A stretch of DNA of 64,000 bases, taken from NCBI RefSeq assembly GCF_000262045.1, contig NZ_AJVF01000041.1, positions 1 to 64,000 on the forward strand. Reading direction: 5' to 3'. Of this stretch, positions 17,861-28,001 are shown in pieces. Within the stretch, counting starts at the first letter, position 1. Each line of letters begins with the position of its first letter. Under the pieces are notes generated by a model. The model was not told where the DNA came from. It searched no databases and worked only from the letters and a program-made list of their open reading frames with translations. The stretch comes from Bacillus siamensis KCTC 13613. GTDB lineage: Bacteria > Bacillota > Bacilli > Bacillales > Bacillaceae. A program made the translations under genes and the position numbers.

Positions 17861-18617
17861 GGGAGTTCAGCTCCTTCCATATCGTTTGAAACAGCGGCTG
17901 AAAGGCCGGGTCCTGACGCGCGTCAAATGGATCTAAGGACGCGAGCTCCTTGGGCACGGTGAAGATTTGATGGATGGTGCCCGGCTGATTCGAAAATAAA
18001 TAGATCGTATCGCTCATGGCGATGGCTTCACCGATATCGTGGGTGACGAGCACGGCGGTTTTTTGAAAATCTTTTAATGTTTTGAAGACAAGGTTTTCTA
18101 AAGAAAGCTTCGTTTGAAAGTCCAGCGCGGAAAACGGCTCATCCAGAAGCAGCAGTCCCGGGTCGGACGCAAGCGTTCTGGCAAGTGCCGCCCGCTGCCG
18201 CATTCCGCCTGACAGCTCTTTCGGATATTTTTTTTCGACGCCGATTAATCCGAGTTTAGGCAGAAGGCTGAGAACTTCAGCCCTTTTTTCTTCTGTTAAT
18301 GTTTTGGAAATGTGTAAACCGAGCAGGACGTTTTCCTCAATTGATTTCCAAGGAAATAAATAATCCTGCTGAAGCATATAGCCGATTTGGTGTTCTTTAT
18401 GGTTCGGCACGCTTCCTTCAATCAGCACCCGGCCTTGCGCGGGGGCGATAAGGCCGGCCAGAATGGACAGGAGTGTGGTTTTTCCGCATCCGCTCGGCCC
18501 GAGAAAAGAGATGAAATCCCCTTTTTCAATATGAAAATGTATATCTTTCACGGCGGTTGTTCTTTCTTTCAGCGAGAAATAAGTATGTGTCACATGATCC
18601 ACTTGTAAAAAAGACAT
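17835..18617 (-). CDS. ytlC: ABC transporter ATP-binding protein YtlC
   Basis: 260-residue ATPase of the TauB/SsuB type. Walker [10 protein letters not shown] at residues 40-48, Q-loop [12 protein letters not shown], signature [14 protein letters not shown], Walker [14 protein letters not shown]-loop [10 protein letters not shown]. Preceded by a modest AGGAGG-type RBS, 11 bases after ytlA. The peripheral cytoplasmic subunit of the YtlACD importer. Confidence 0.93.
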   Translation of the reverse strand: MSFLQVDHVTHTYFSLKERTTAVKDIHFHIEKGDFISFLGPSGCGKTTLLSILAGLIAPAQGRVLIEGSVPNHKEHQIGYMLQQDYLFPWKSIEENVLLGLHISKTLTEEKRAEVLSLLPKLGLIGVEKKYPKELSGGMRQRAALARTLASDPGLLLLDEPFSALDFQTKLSLENLVFKTLKDFQKTAVLVTHDIGEAIAMSDTIYLFSNQPGTIHQIFTVPKELASLDPFDARQDPAFQPLFQTIWKELNSLEKQQRHD

Positions 18618-18628
18618 TCATGTTCCTC

Positions 18629-19633
18629 CTATTGTTCTGAGGTGGCTTTTTTGGCGATTGTTGTGTTGACGAGTTTGCTGTACGGAATATGTTTCGGGAG
18701 CTCTCCGGCTTCATCCATAATAGCTTGGAGCTGTTCCCATTCATCCTCTTGCAGAACAGGGTCTGAAGAGAACGATTTTTGTTTTTTATAGCGTTCTATT
18801 GATGCTTCAATAATGGCTGGGTCGGTATCGGCAAATTCCTTTTGAATCGTTTTTGCGATGTCTTTGGCCGGGTGGCTTTCCACCCATTGCTGGGCGCGGT
18901 AAATGGCGCGGGTGAATTTTTCCGCTGTTTTTTCATTGTTTTTTAAATAGCTTTCTTTTGCCATAAAAGTTGTGTAAGGCACTTGGCCGGAAGCTTCTCC
19001 GAAGGATGCGACGATATGGCCGATGCCTTCTTTTTCAAATTGGGATGCCGTCGGTTCAAACAGCTGCACATAATCACCGGTGCCGGATGCAAATGCGTTG
19101 GAAATGTTGGCGAAATCAATGTTTTGAATCAGGTTGATGTCTTTTTTCGGCTGTATGTGATGTTTTTTCAGGACGTACTCACCGGCCATTTGAGGCATGC
19201 CGCCTTTTCGCTGGCCGAGAAATGTTTTTCCTTTTAAATCGTCCCACTTGAATGATGTCTCATCCTTCCGCGCCACGAGAAATGTGCCGTCTGTCTGCGT
19301 CAGCTGTGCGAAGTTGATGATAGGATCTTTAGCTCCCTGCGCTTCCACGTAAATGGATGTTTCAGAACCGACCAGCGCGATGTCAGAGCCGTTTGACAAA
19401 AGCGATGTCATCGTTTTGTCTCCGCCCCATGTTGTTTGAAGAGACACTTGAAGCCCTTCTTTTTTAAAGAAACCCTTCGCTTCAGCGACATACATAGGCG
19501 TATAGAAGATGGAGTGTGTGACTTCCGCCACCTTCACCTTTGTCAGACTTTCTTCCTGTCTGCAGGCCGGAAGAATGAGCAGGAATAAGGCGCATATGAC
19601 AAAGATGCAGCTCGTTTTGAGCCATTTGTTCAC
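18629..19633 (-). CDS. ytlA: Substrate-binding lipoprotein YtlA
   Basis: 334-residue extracytoplasmic binding protein. Signal peptide and lipobox LILPAC (Cys24), then a NMT1/THI5-like fold (VKVAEVTHSIFYTPMYVAEAKGFFKKEG, GSDIALVGSETSI, GKTFLGQRKGGMPQ). This fold binds sulfonates, nitrate or thiamine precursors; no THI-box riboswitch precedes the gene, which argues against thiamine. Start GTG 19633 follows AAGGAGG. First gene of the ytlACD operon. Confidence 0.9.
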   Translation of the reverse strand: MNKWLKTSCIFVICALFLLILPACRQEESLTKVKVAEVTHSIFYTPMYVAEAKGFFKKEGLQVSLQTTWGGDKTMTSLLSNGSDIALVGSETSIYVEAQGAKDPIINFAQLTQTDGTFLVARKDETSFKWDDLKGKTFLGQRKGGMPQMAGEYVLKKHHIQPKKDINLIQNIDFANISNAFASGTGDYVQLFEPTASQFEKEGIGHIVASFGEASGQVPYTTFMAKESYLKNNEKTAEKFTRAIYRAQQWVESHPAKDIAKTIQKEFADTDPAIIEASIERYKKQKSFSSDPVLQEDEWEQLQAIMDEAGELPKHIPYSKLVNTTIAKKATSEQ

Positions 19634-19772
19634 GTTGTAACCTCCTTATATTAAGCGTTAAAATAACCCTTTTTGCTTTACATATCGTATGATGGGTATA
19701 AAAAATGTGTGAGTGCCCATATTCAGGTTGGGAAAGAATAAAAAAACTGATGATGAAGGAGGCTCATTTGCT

Positions 19773-20546
19773 TTGCTGGTTGAAAAGAGAAGGTTTCCGT
19801 CTCCGAGCCCGCATGTCCGGCTCTTTGCGGTATGCTACGAGTCAGAAGGGCTGAAGGTAAAGGGGCTCCTTGCCGAGCCTGCGGCGCCGGGAACATACGA
19901 CGGTTTTTTATATTTGCGCGGCGGCATAAAAAATGTCGGCATGGTCCGCCCGGGAAGAATCGTTCAGTTCGCTTCCCAAGGCTTTGTCGTGTTTGCACCT
20001 TATTACAGAGGCAATCAGGGCGGCGAGGGAAATGAAGATTTTGCGGGAGAGGACAGAGAGGACGCGTTTTCCGCTTTCCGCCTGCTTCGGGATCACCCGA
20101 ACGTCAGGGAAGGCCGGGTTCATATTTTCGGGTTCTCCCGAGGCGGCATCATGGGGCTTTTGACTGCGATCGAGATGGGGCATCAGGCGGCTTCGCTCGT
20201 CTCTTGGGGCGGTGTGAGTGATATGGTGCTTACTTATGAAGAGCGGAAGGATATGCGGCGGATGATGAAGCGGGTGATCGGCGGCACGCCGAAAAAGGTG
20301 CCGGATGAATACAGATGGCGTTCGCCGTTTGAAAAAGCAGACCGTATTCAAGCGCCTGTGCTGCTCATCCATGGCGAGAATGACGAAAATGTTTCGATCG
20401 AACATGCGCGGATGATTGAGGACAGGCTGAAAGAGGCGGGAAAACCGGTAGAAACCTGGTATTACAGCGGTTTTACGCATTATTTTCCGCCGCAGGAAAA
20501 CAGACGCATAGTCCGGCGTCTGGCGGAATGGATGAAGACAAGGTAA
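19773..20546 (+). CDS. ytmA: Alpha/beta hydrolase YtmA, S9 prolyl-oligopeptidase-like
   Basis: 257-residue serine hydrolase. Nucleophile Ser122 in GFSRGG, acid in IHGENDENV, His in SGFTHYFPP. The N-terminal core reads KGLLAEPAAPGTYDGFLYLRGG. The start is TTG 19773, ten bases after AAGGAGG, giving the same length as B. subtilis YtmA; in-frame codons further upstream (from 19713) have no RBS. Related to acyl-peptide hydrolases, but without the beta-propeller domain. Substrate unknown. Confidence 0.88.
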   Translation: MLVEKRRFPSPSPHVRLFAVCYESEGLKVKGLLAEPAAPGTYDGFLYLRGGIKNVGMVRPGRIVQFASQGFVVFAPYYRGNQGGEGNEDFAGEDREDAFSAFRLLRDHPNVREGRVHIFGFSRGGIMGLLTAIEMGHQAASLVSWGGVSDMVLTYEERKDMRRMMKRVIGGTPKKVPDEYRWRSPFEKADRIQAPVLLIHGENDENVSIEHARMIEDRLKEAGKPVETWYYSGFTHYFPPQENRRIVRRLAEWMKTR

Positions 20547-20603
20547 GATAACGGATTTATGATATGATAATAAAGAAAAAGAGAATGAAAGGGGATTTTC
20601 ATT

Positions 20604-20846
20604 TTGGGAATGCCTGTTGAATTTAATACAATGATTGTGACAAAAGGCAATGAAAAACGGATAGAGGAAAATATTTTTTTATTGGAGAAAGAGGGCTACC
20701 GCGTTTATCCTCTTGATATTCCGATGGACGTGCGCAAAACAAAAAACGGCGAGAAATCCGGCACCGGCGAAGTCCAAAAGCTCGAATGGGCGAACGGCCG
20801 GACGAGCATTACATACAGACTCACTTCGCTTCATTCGACTAACTGA
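20604..20846 (+). CDS. ytmB: DUF2584 protein YtmB
   Basis: 80-residue hydrophilic protein beginning at TTG 20604, preceded by AAAGGGG. It matches the Bacillus YtmB/DUF2584 family by length and the closing KLEWANGRTSITYRLTSLHSTN. No motif hints at function. It follows ytmA with its own small gap and ends at a strong terminator. Confidence 0.85.
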   Translation: MGMPVEFNTMIVTKGNEKRIEENIFLLEKEGYRVYPLDIPMDVRKTKNGEKSGTGEVQKLEWANGRTSITYRLTSLHSTN

Positions 20847-20852
20847 AAAAAC

Positions 20853-20886
20853 AAAAGCCGAGGGCAGCAGCGCCCTTGGCTTTTTT
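20853..20886. terminator. Bidirectional terminator between ytmB and pckA
   Basis: AAAGCCGAGGGC/GCCCTTGGCTTT, 12-bp stem (one G-T pair) with a 6-nt loop, A-rich left and T-rich right; serves both convergent genes. Confidence 0.9.
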
Positions 20887-20888
20887 GA

Positions 20889-22472
20889 TTAAACGAGAGG
20901 CCCGCCGGCTTTGGCGATTGAGTCTGCATGAGAAAACTTTTTAAAGTTTTCTTTAAACTCATTGGCTAAAAACAGCGCCTTTTCGTTGTATGCTTTTTTA
21001 TCGCTCCATGTGTTTTCAGGCTGAAGAACCTCATCCGGAACGCCCGGAACGTGAACGGGACTGTGCAGGCCGAAAATGCTGTCTGCCGTCATATCTGTCT
21101 GATCAAGTGTGCCGTCAATTGCGGCTTTTACCATCGCTCTTGTATACGAAAGTTTCATCCGCTCTCCGACTCCGTACCCTCCGCCGGTCCAGCCTGTGTT
21201 GACCAGGAAGACTTGAGCGCCGTGCTCGTCGATTTTATGCCCGAGCATTTCGGCATAGACGTGAGCCGGAAGCGGCAGGAAAGGTGAACCGAAGCACGTG
21301 GAGAAAGTCGTTTGCGGAGATGTCACGCCGCGCTCGGTTCCTGCGAGTTTGCTTGTGTACCCGCTTAAGAAATGATACATTGCCTGTTCCTTCGTCAGTT
21401 TGCTGATCGGAGGGAGCACCCCGAACGCGTCCGCCGTTAAAAAGACGATCGCCTGCGGATGGCCGGCAATGCTCGGCTGCACGATATTGCCGATCATCTC
21501 AATCGGATACGCGGCTCTTGTGTTTTCCGTGTAGAAGGAATTGTCGTAATCCGCCTCACCCGTTTTTTCATCAAGCACAACATTCTCAAGAACAGACCCA
21601 AAGCGGATCGCACGAAAAATCTGCGGTTCTTTTTCTTCGCTCAGATTGATACATTTAGCATAACATCCGCCTTCAATGTTAAACACGCCGGAGTCTGACC
21701 AGCCGTGCTCGTCATCGCCGATCAGTTTCCGGTCCTCATCGGCCGAAAGCGTCGTTTTCCCCGTGCCGGAAAGACCGAAGAACAAGGCGACATCACCTTT
21801 TTCACCGACGTTGGCTGAGCAGTGCATCGGCAGAATATCTTGCTGCGGAAGAAGGAAGTTCATAATGGAGAAAATTGATTTTTTCATTTCTCCGGCGTAT
21901 TCGGTACCGCCGATTAAAATGACGCGCTTTTCGAAAGATACAATGATAAATGTTTCCGAATGCGTGCCGTCCGTCTCCGGATCCGCTTTAAAATGCGGAG
22001 CTGAGAGAATGGTAAAGGGCTGTGCTTCCGAATCCCTTTCAGCCGTCTCCGGTCTGATAAACAGCTGGCGCGCGAACAGGTTGTGCCATGCAAATTCATT
22101 TACGACTGTAATCGGCAGTCTGTATTTTTCATCTGCGCCTGCGAATCCTTCAAAAACAAACAGTTCATCTCTCTGTTTTAAGTAGCTGACGACTTTGGCG
22201 TACAGCTTTTCAAACGCCTCTTCAGAAATGGGCTGGTTCACCGCGCCCCAATCAATTTGATTTTCTGTGCTTTTTTCACGAACAATAAATTTATCTTTAG
22301 GTGATCGTCCCGTATATGCACCGGTAGTGGCGCGTACGGCGCCCGTAGATGTCAGTGTGCCTTCATTTCGGGTGATCACTTTTTCGGTAAGTTTTGGCGC
22401 CGATAAATTATGATGCACATTTGGACTTGCGAGTAATGCTTGAAGATCTGCGGTTAAATCAACTAATTTCAT
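20889..22472 (-). CDS. pckA: Phosphoenolpyruvate carboxykinase (ATP) PckA
   Basis: 527-residue ATP-dependent PEPCK, converting oxaloacetate to phosphoenolpyruvate for gluconeogenesis. P-loop [11 protein letters not shown], metal/substrate segments [16 protein letters not shown] and [12 protein letters not shown], and the late [15 protein letters not shown] are all present. Start ATG 22472 ([11 protein letters not shown]) follows AAAGGAAGGG; 20 further upstream codons are not supported. The promoter carries a CcpN box, so it should be repressed under glycolytic conditions as in B. subtilis. Confidence 0.97.
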   Translation of the reverse strand: MKLVDLTADLQALLASPNVHHNLSAPKLTEKVITRNEGTLTSTGAVRATTGAYTGRSPKDKFIVREKSTENQIDWGAVNQPISEEAFEKLYAKVVSYLKQRDELFVFEGFAGADEKYRLPITVVNEFAWHNLFARQLFIRPETAERDSEAQPFTILSAPHFKADPETDGTHSETFIIVSFEKRVILIGGTEYAGEMKKSIFSIMNFLLPQQDILPMHCSANVGEKGDVALFFGLSGTGKTTLSADEDRKLIGDDEHGWSDSGVFNIEGGCYAKCINLSEEKEPQIFRAIRFGSVLENVVLDEKTGEADYDNSFYTENTRAAYPIEMIGNIVQPSIAGHPQAIVFLTADAFGVLPPISKLTKEQAMYHFLSGYTSKLAGTERGVTSPQTTFSTCFGSPFLPLPAHVYAEMLGHKIDEHGAQVFLVNTGWTGGGYGVGERMKLSYTRAMVKAAIDGTLDQTDMTADSIFGLHSPVHVPGVPDEVLQPENTWSDKKAYNEKALFLANEFKENFKKFSHADSIAKAGGPLV

Positions 22473-22520
22473 AAAACCCTTCCTTTGCCGGTTTATTTTT
22501 ATTTCGCTGAATGTGGAATT

Positions 22521-22548
22521 AGTATAACACATATATAAAAATAGTCTA
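22521..22548 (-). promoter_or_regulatory. pckA promoter with CcpN box
   Basis: On the minus strand: -35 TAGACT (22543-22548), 16-nt spacer, -10 TATACT (22521-22526), extended by TGTG. The -10 overlaps TGTGTTATACT (22521-22531), which fits the CcpN operator consensus TRTGHYATAYW at all 11 positions. CcpN represses pckA and gapB in B. subtilis under glycolytic conditions. Confidence 0.8.
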
Positions 22549-22622
22549 TACTGTTTATTATTTTTTGTTTGTGTTTTTCCATTGCTTCCTGAAATAAAGG
22601 CGCGTAATCGCTTTAATTCATA

Positions 22623-22652
22623 TTGACACTTTCCGCCCTTTTACGATAAGAT
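22623..22652 (+). promoter_or_regulatory. Promoter of the metK S-box leader
   Basis: TTGACA (22623-22628), 18-nt spacer, TAAGAT (22647-22652). Transcription would begin just before the riboswitch P1 helix at 22670. Confidence 0.65.
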
Positions 22653-22669
22653 ATTTCATTGAGCGGATA

Positions 22670-22857
22670 CTCTTATCCCGAGCTGGCGGAGGGACAGGCC
22701 CGATGAAGCCCAGCAACCGGTTTCTCTGTAAAAAAGCAGGTGAATACACTGTGGGAAACCAAGGTGCTAACCTGATGCAAGGTTTAATATTTCCTTGAGC
22801 GATAAGAGTGAAAGGCACACAGACCAAACCCTTTCCTCGAGTGGAAAAGGTTTTTTT
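22670..22857 (+). ncRNA. SAM-I (S-box) riboswitch controlling metK
   Basis: P1 helix CTCTTATC/GATAAGAG (22670-22677 with 22801-22808). Conserved core CGAGCTGGCGGAGGGA...GATGAAGCCCAGCAACC, the kink-turn and the GGTGCTAA...GATGCAAGG block are all present. An intrinsic terminator (AAACCCTTTCC/GGAAAAGGTTT then seven T, 22826-22857) follows. SAM binding stabilises P1 and lets the terminator form, shutting off metK when SAM is plentiful. Confidence 0.97.
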
Positions 22858-22977
22858 ATTTCATAAAATATGCCAATTAACATTCTCTGATATAGTATGA
22901 CATTGTATTAAGAGGGAGCGAGTTCCGTATCATATGAGAAGGTCTTTCAAAAGATCTTTTTTCAGGAGGAAAAGTGA

Positions 22978-24180
22978 ATGAGTAAAAACCGTCGACTATT
23001 TACATCTGAATCTGTTACTGAGGGTCATCCGGATAAAATCTGTGACCAAATTTCTGACAGCATCTTAGATGAGATTTTAAAAAAAGACCCGAACGCGCGC
23101 GTAGCCTGTGAAACATCTGTAACGACAGGCCTTGTGCTGGTAAGCGGAGAGATTACAACTTCAACATACGTTGACATTCCGAAAACAGTCCGTGAAACGA
23201 TTAAAGAAATCGGCTACACACGGGCAAAATACGGATTTGATGCGGAGACTTGCGCTGTTTTAACATCAATTGATGAACAGTCTGCGGATATCGCGATGGG
23301 TGTCGATCAGGCTCTTGAAGCGCGTGAAGGCACAATGAGCGATGCTGAAATCGAAGCTATCGGAGCGGGTGACCAAGGTCTGATGTTCGGTTATGCGTGT
23401 AACGAAACGAAAGAGCTTATGCCGCTTCCGATCTCTTTGGCGCATAAATTGGCCCGCCGTTTGAGCGAAGTCCGCAAAGAAGACATTCTTCCGTACCTTC
23501 GCCCTGACGGAAAAACGCAAGTTACCGTTGAATATGACGAGAACAACAAGCCGGTCCGCATCGATGCGATCGTCATCTCGACTCAGCACCATCCGGAAAT
23601 TACGCTTGAGCAGATTCAGCGCAATCTGAAAGAGCATGTCATTAACCCTGTCGTGCCTGAGGAACTGATTGATGACGAAACAAAATACTTCATCAACCCT
23701 ACGGGACGTTTCGTAATCGGCGGTCCTCAAGGCGATGCGGGACTTACCGGCCGTAAAATCATCGTTGACACATACGGCGGATATGCACGCCACGGCGGCG
23801 GTGCATTCTCCGGTAAGGATGCGACGAAAGTAGACCGTTCAGCGGCTTACGCTGCGAGATACGTAGCGAAAAACATCGTGGCTGCAGGACTTGCTGATTC
23901 TTGTGAAGTGCAGCTTGCATACGCAATCGGCGTGGCACAGCCTGTATCTATTTCCATCAATACATTTGATACAGGAAAAGCTTCTGAAGAGAAACTGATC
24001 GAAGTCGTACGGAATAACTTCGACCTGAGACCTGCCGGCATTATTAAAATGCTTGATCTGCGCCGTCCGATCTATAAGCAGACTGCCGCTTACGGCCACT
24101 TCGGACGTCACGATGTGGATCTTCCTTGGGAGCGTACTGACAAGGCGGATGCGCTTCGCAAAGAAGCACTAGGAGAATAA
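22978..24180 (+). CDS. metK: S-adenosylmethionine synthetase MetK
   Basis: 400-residue cytosolic enzyme making SAM from methionine and ATP. N-terminal [20 protein letters not shown], the flexible-loop [12 protein letters not shown], the phosphate-binding [24 protein letters not shown] and [19 protein letters not shown] motifs are complete. RBS CAGGAGGAAA before ATG 22978. Under S-box control; its product enters the cycle in which LuxS acts. Confidence 0.98.
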   Translation: MSKNRRLFTSESVTEGHPDKICDQISDSILDEILKKDPNARVACETSVTTGLVLVSGEITTSTYVDIPKTVRETIKEIGYTRAKYGFDAETCAVLTSIDEQSADIAMGVDQALEAREGTMSDAEIEAIGAGDQGLMFGYACNETKELMPLPISLAHKLARRLSEVRKEDILPYLRPDGKTQVTVEYDENNKPVRIDAIVISTQHHPEITLEQIQRNLKEHVINPVVPEELIDDETKYFINPTGRFVIGGPQGDAGLTGRKIIVDTYGGYARHGGGAFSGKDATKVDRSAAYAARYVAKNIVAAGLADSCEVQLAYAIGVAQPVSISINTFDTGKASEEKLIEVVRNNFDLRPAGIIKMLDLRRPIYKQTAAYGHFGRHDVDLPWERTDKADALRKEALGE

Positions 24181-24186
24181 TTTTAT

Positions 24187-24216
24187 AGCCGCTTATTTAA
24201 GCGGCTTTCCCTTTTT
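24187..24216 (+). terminator. Terminator of metK
   Basis: AGCCGCTTA/TAAGCGGCT stem with a 2-nt loop, followed by TTCCCTTTTT. Confidence 0.65.
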
Positions 24217-24323
24217 GCAGATGCTGCCATGCTTATTTTTTACATAGCGTGAAACCAATGGCGTAACAAAGCGTCTATAAAAAGGGGGTTCAATTAGAAA
24301 ATTACACTTATGGAGGCTATACT

Positions 24324-26222
24324 ATGTGTGGATTTGTCGGTGTTTTTAATAAGCATCCATTAACTCAAACCGCAGATCAAGAAGAGCTAATCAAACAAAT
24401 GAACCAAATGATCGTTCACCGCGGTCCTGACAGCGATGGGTATTATCATGATGAGCACGTCGGATTCGGCTTCAGACGGCTCAGTATTATTGACGTAGAA
24501 AACGGCGGACAGCCTTTATCATATGAAGATGAGAAATATTGGATCATTTTTAACGGCGAAATCTATAACTACATTGAATTGAGAGAAGAGCTTGAAGCGA
24601 AAGGCTACACTTTCAATACAGATTCCGATACAGAGGTGCTCCTTGCGACATACCGTCATTATAAAGAAGAAGCTGCTTCAAAGCTTCGCGGAATGTTTGC
24701 GTTTTTAATCTGGAACAAAACTGACCGTGTCATGTACGGCGCGAGAGACCCGTTCGGCATTAAACCGCTGTATTACACAACCATCGGGGACAAAGTGTAT
24801 TTTGCATCTGAAAGAAAAAGTTTAATGGCCGCTCAAAACGGTATTGATCTCGATAAAGCTTCTTTACAGCAATATATGTCTTTCCAATTCGTCCCTGAAC
24901 CGAGCACGCTTGACGCTGAAGTGAAAAAAGTCGAGCCGGGCAGCCAGTTTACGATCCGCCCGGAAGGCGAAATCGCGTTTAAAACGTATTTCAAAGCGAA
25001 CTTTAAGCCTGTTCAGTCCGATGAAGATAAATTGGTGAAAGAAGTCAGAGACGCAATCTTTGACTCTGTCAAAGTCCACATGAGAAGTGACGTTCCTGTC
25101 GGCTCGTTTCTATCCGGCGGCATCGACTCTTCTTTTATCGTCTCAGTTGCGAAAGAATTTCACCCGAACCTTAAAACATTTTCTGTCGGCTTTGAACAGC
25201 AGGGCTTCAGTGAGGTTGACGTAGCGAAGGAAACAGCTGCCGCGCTCGGGATTGAAAATATCAGCAAAGTCATTTCTCCTGAGGAGTATATGAACGAGCT
25301 TCCGAAAATCGTCTGGCACTTTGATGACCCGCTTGCAGATCCGGCGGCGATTCCTTTGTATTTTGTCGCGAAAGAAGCGAAAAAGCATGTAACGGTTGCA
25401 TTATCCGGGGAAGGCGCGGACGAGCTGTTCGGCGGGTACAATATTTACCGCGAACCGCTGTCGCTTAAACCGTTTGAACGCATTCCGTCCGGTCTGAAAA
25501 AAATGCTTCTTCATGTGGCGTCCGTCATGCCGGAAGGAATGAGAGGAAAAAGCCTCTTAGTCCGCGGCTGCACACCGCTTGAGGACCGTTATATCGGGAA
25601 TGCGAAGATTTTTGAAGAGCCTGTGAAAAAACAGCTGCTCAAACATTACAACCCAGAGCTTTCATACCGGGATGTTACGAAGCCGTACTTTACGGAAAGC
25701 CGTTCATACAGCGACATTAATAAAATGCAGTATGTCGACATTCACACGTGGATGCGCGGCGACATCCTGTTAAAGGCTGACAAAATGACGATGGCCAATT
25801 CATTGGAGCTGCGCGTGCCGTTCCTTGATAAAGTCGTGTTTGACGTGGCATCTAAAATTCCGGATGAACTGAAAACGAAAAACGGCACGACGAAATACCT
25901 TCTGCGTAAAGCCGCTGAAGGAGTTGTGCCTGATCATGTGCTGAACCGTAAAAAACTCGGTTTCCCTGTGCCGATCCGCCACTGGCTGAAAAATGAAATG
26001 AACGAATGGGTGCGCAACATCATTCGTGAAAGTGAAACAGACGCTTATATTGAAAAGGATTATGTCCTTCAGCTTCTGGAAGATCATTGCGCAGACAGAG
26101 CGGACAACAGCCGCAAAATCTGGACCGTGCTGATCTTCATGATCTGGCACAGCATCAATGTCGAAAAAAGACTGGTGCCGGAAGAGCTGAATCATCAGCC
26201 GAAAGAAGTCATTTTCGTTTAA
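24324..26222 (+). CDS. asnB: Asparagine synthetase (glutamine-hydrolysing) AsnB
   Basis: 632-residue class-II glutamine amidotransferase. The processed N-terminal Cys2 (MCGFVGVF) starts the glutaminase domain, with HRGPDSDGYY and IFNGEIYNY. The C-terminal synthetase domain has the PP-loop FLSGGIDSSF at ~264 and SGEGADELFGGY. Makes Asn from Asp, ATP and Gln. B. subtilis AsnB is also linked to meso-DAP amidation and cell-wall behaviour; whether that applies here cannot be read from sequence. RBS TGGAGG before ATG 24324; own terminator. Confidence 0.96.
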   Translation: MCGFVGVFNKHPLTQTADQEELIKQMNQMIVHRGPDSDGYYHDEHVGFGFRRLSIIDVENGGQPLSYEDEKYWIIFNGEIYNYIELREELEAKGYTFNTDSDTEVLLATYRHYKEEAASKLRGMFAFLIWNKTDRVMYGARDPFGIKPLYYTTIGDKVYFASERKSLMAAQNGIDLDKASLQQYMSFQFVPEPSTLDAEVKKVEPGSQFTIRPEGEIAFKTYFKANFKPVQSDEDKLVKEVRDAIFDSVKVHMRSDVPVGSFLSGGIDSSFIVSVAKEFHPNLKTFSVGFEQQGFSEVDVAKETAAALGIENISKVISPEEYMNELPKIVWHFDDPLADPAAIPLYFVAKEAKKHVTVALSGEGADELFGGYNIYREPLSLKPFERIPSGLKKMLLHVASVMPEGMRGKSLLVRGCTPLEDRYIGNAKIFEEPVKKQLLKHYNPELSYRDVTKPYFTESRSYSDINKMQYVDIHTWMRGDILLKADKMTMANSLELRVPFLDKVVFDVASKIPDELKTKNGTTKYLLRKAAEGVVPDHVLNRKKLGFPVPIRHWLKNEMNEWVRNIIRESETDAYIEKDYVLQLLEDHCADRADNSRKIWTVLIFMIWHSINVEKRLVPEELNHQPKEVIFV

Positions 26223-26225
26223 TCC

Positions 26226-26258
26226 AAAAGGCTTTCGATGTTATCGAAAGCCTTTTTT
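26226..26258 (+). terminator. Terminator of asnB
   Basis: 13-bp stem AAAGGCTTTCGAT/ATCGAAAGCCTTT with a 3-nt loop and T run. Confidence 0.92.
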
Positions 26259-26422
26259 CTATTGTTTTATGCAAACCGTCTATTCCGCTATGTTTTCAGT
26301 AAAGTATTACGCAATATTCAGAAAAAGGTTATAATAGGACTAATCGGGCAGATGCCGGAAAGTGCTTTCTGGCTATTTCGTCTCGGTTTGTTACTTTTCT
26401 GTCAAAATCAGGGGGGAGAGTT

Positions 26423-27826
26423 ATGCAAAACAAAGGAAAAACGCTTCACCGCGGTTTGGAAGAGAGGCATATCTCGCTTATGTCTTTGGGCGCCGCGATA
26501 GGGGTCGGACTGTTTCTCGGGTCAGCTTCTGCCATAAAGCTTGCAGGACCGGGGATTTTAGCCGCTTACGCCTGCAGCGGGCTGATTATGTTTTTTATTA
26601 TGCGGGCATTAGGGGAAATGGCGATTCAAAAGCCTGTTGCCGGCTCATTCAGCCGCTATGCAAGAGATTATCTCGGACCGCTGGCCGGTTTTTTAACAGG
26701 CTGGAATTATTGGTTTTTATGGGTCGTTACCTGTATGGCGGAAATCACCGCGGTCGGCATTTATATGGGCTACTGGTTCCCTGACGTGCCGTCATGGATC
26801 TGGGCGCTTTGTGCACTCGTCATTATGACAGCTGTCAACTTTCTGGCGGTCAAAGCGTATGGTGAACTTGAGTTCTGGTTTGCGCTCATTAAAGTCTTGG
26901 CGATTCTGTCAATGATTGCGATCGGTCTGGTGATGATCGTATTCGGTCTCGGAAACGGAGGCGTCGCGCTTGGAATCAGCAATTTATGGAGCAACGGCGG
27001 CTTTTTCCCGAATGGGATTAAAGGGGTGCTGCTGTCGCTGCAAATGGTCATGTTTGCATATCTCGGAATTGAGCTGATCGGTGTCACAGCCGGTGAGGTC
27101 AAAAATCCGGAAAAATCATTGGCGCGGGCCATTGATACTGTTTTTTGGCGCATTCTCATTTTTTACGTCGGAGCTTTATTTGTCATTATGTCAATTTATC
27201 CGTGGCAGGAAATCGGTTCAGGCGGAAGTCCGTTTGTTTTGACATTTGAAAAAATCGGAATTCCCGCAGCAGCCGGAATCATTAATTTTGTCGTTTTGAC
27301 GGCGGCTCTTTCTTCCTGCAACAGCGGGATCTTCAGCACGGGGCGTATGCTGTTTAATCTTGCGGAGCAAAATGAAGCCCCGAAAGCCTACGGCACGGTC
27401 ACAAAAGGCGGCGTGCCGGGAAAAGCGGTATTGGTTTCAGCGGGTGCGTTATGCATCGGCGTTCTGCTGAACTACGTGGTGCCGGCGAAAGTGTTTACGT
27501 GGGTGACAAGCATTGCGACGTTCGGAGCAATTTGGACATGGGCGATTATTTTGCTTTCCCAAATGAAATACCGTAAAAGTTTACAGCCGGAAGAACGGAA
27601 AAAACTGAAATATAAAATGCCTTTATACCCTTTTTCCTCATACATCTCACTGGCTTTTCTCGCATTTGTCGTTGTGCTGATGGCTTTTGATGCAGAAACC
27701 AGGGTGGCTGTCATCATCGGCCCTGTCTGGTTCGGCATTTTATTAGCAGCCTATTACGGGAAAGGCTTCCACAAAAGAAAACACATAAACCTGGAAAACG
27801 GACAGACATTCGCCGAAAAAGCGTAA
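26423..27826 (+). CDS. ytnA: Amino acid permease YtnA (APC family)
   Basis: 467-residue amino acid/proton symporter with 12 predicted helices. The N-terminus has the AAT-family signature LEERHISLMSLGAAIGVGLFLGSASAIK and SFSRYARDYLGP...GWNYWF near helix 3. The C-terminus is basic. The class includes proline, GABA and aromatic permeases; the substrate is not known. RBS GGGGGGAG before ATG 26423. An ~85-base leader starts at a TTATAATAGG -10 region; a terminator follows. Confidence 0.93.
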   Translation: MQNKGKTLHRGLEERHISLMSLGAAIGVGLFLGSASAIKLAGPGILAAYACSGLIMFFIMRALGEMAIQKPVAGSFSRYARDYLGPLAGFLTGWNYWFLWVVTCMAEITAVGIYMGYWFPDVPSWIWALCALVIMTAVNFLAVKAYGELEFWFALIKVLAILSMIAIGLVMIVFGLGNGGVALGISNLWSNGGFFPNGIKGVLLSLQMVMFAYLGIELIGVTAGEVKNPEKSLARAIDTVFWRILIFYVGALFVIMSIYPWQEIGSGGSPFVLTFEKIGIPAAAGIINFVVLTAALSSCNSGIFSTGRMLFNLAEQNEAPKAYGTVTKGGVPGKAVLVSAGALCIGVLLNYVVPAKVFTWVTSIATFGAIWTWAIILLSQMKYRKSLQPEERKKLKYKMPLYPFSSYISLAFLAFVVVLMAFDAETRVAVIIGPVWFGILLAAYYGKGFHKRKHINLENGQTFAEKA

Positions 27827-27857
27827 AAAAAGAGCCCGCTGAAATGGGCTCTTTTTT
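27826..27857 (+). terminator. Terminator of ytnA
   Basis: AGAGCCC/GGGCTCT stem flanked by A and T runs, just after the stop codon. Confidence 0.9.
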
Positions 27858-28001
27858 CATAGGATCGGGTAAAAGGGGGAAGAATAAAACAAATTCCTGA
27901 ACATTTTGCTACTGTTTCCTGACAATCAGGGGAACGCAAATGGTTATTACTTAAATAATATTTTGAAAAATGGTACAGTAGTAAAACAAAGCTGATCTTT
28001 T

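Larger units (their letters stand above)
22473..22669. other. Intergenic region pckA / metK: divergent promoters
   Basis: Contains the pckA promoter with CcpN box (22521-22548) and the metK leader promoter (22623-22652). Between them lies ~70 bases of AT-rich sequence with no further feature seen. Confidence 0.6.

Noticed and set aside
19634-19720. Thiamine (THI-box) riboswitch before ytlA
   Set aside because: The leader is too short and lacks the CTGAGA and ACCTGA blocks.
19908-20480. 190-codon minus-strand frame inside ytmA
   Set aside because: Shadow of ytmA, His/Arg-rich as expected from reverse reading of GC-rich codons.
22618-22827. 69-codon minus-strand frame upstream of metK
   Set aside because: It lies wholly over the S-box riboswitch, which explains the sequence.
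26340-26422. Possible RNA switch in the ytnA leader (CCGGAAAG/CTTTCTGG hairpin)
   Set aside because: A single short hairpin with no T-box, terminator or known riboswitch core.
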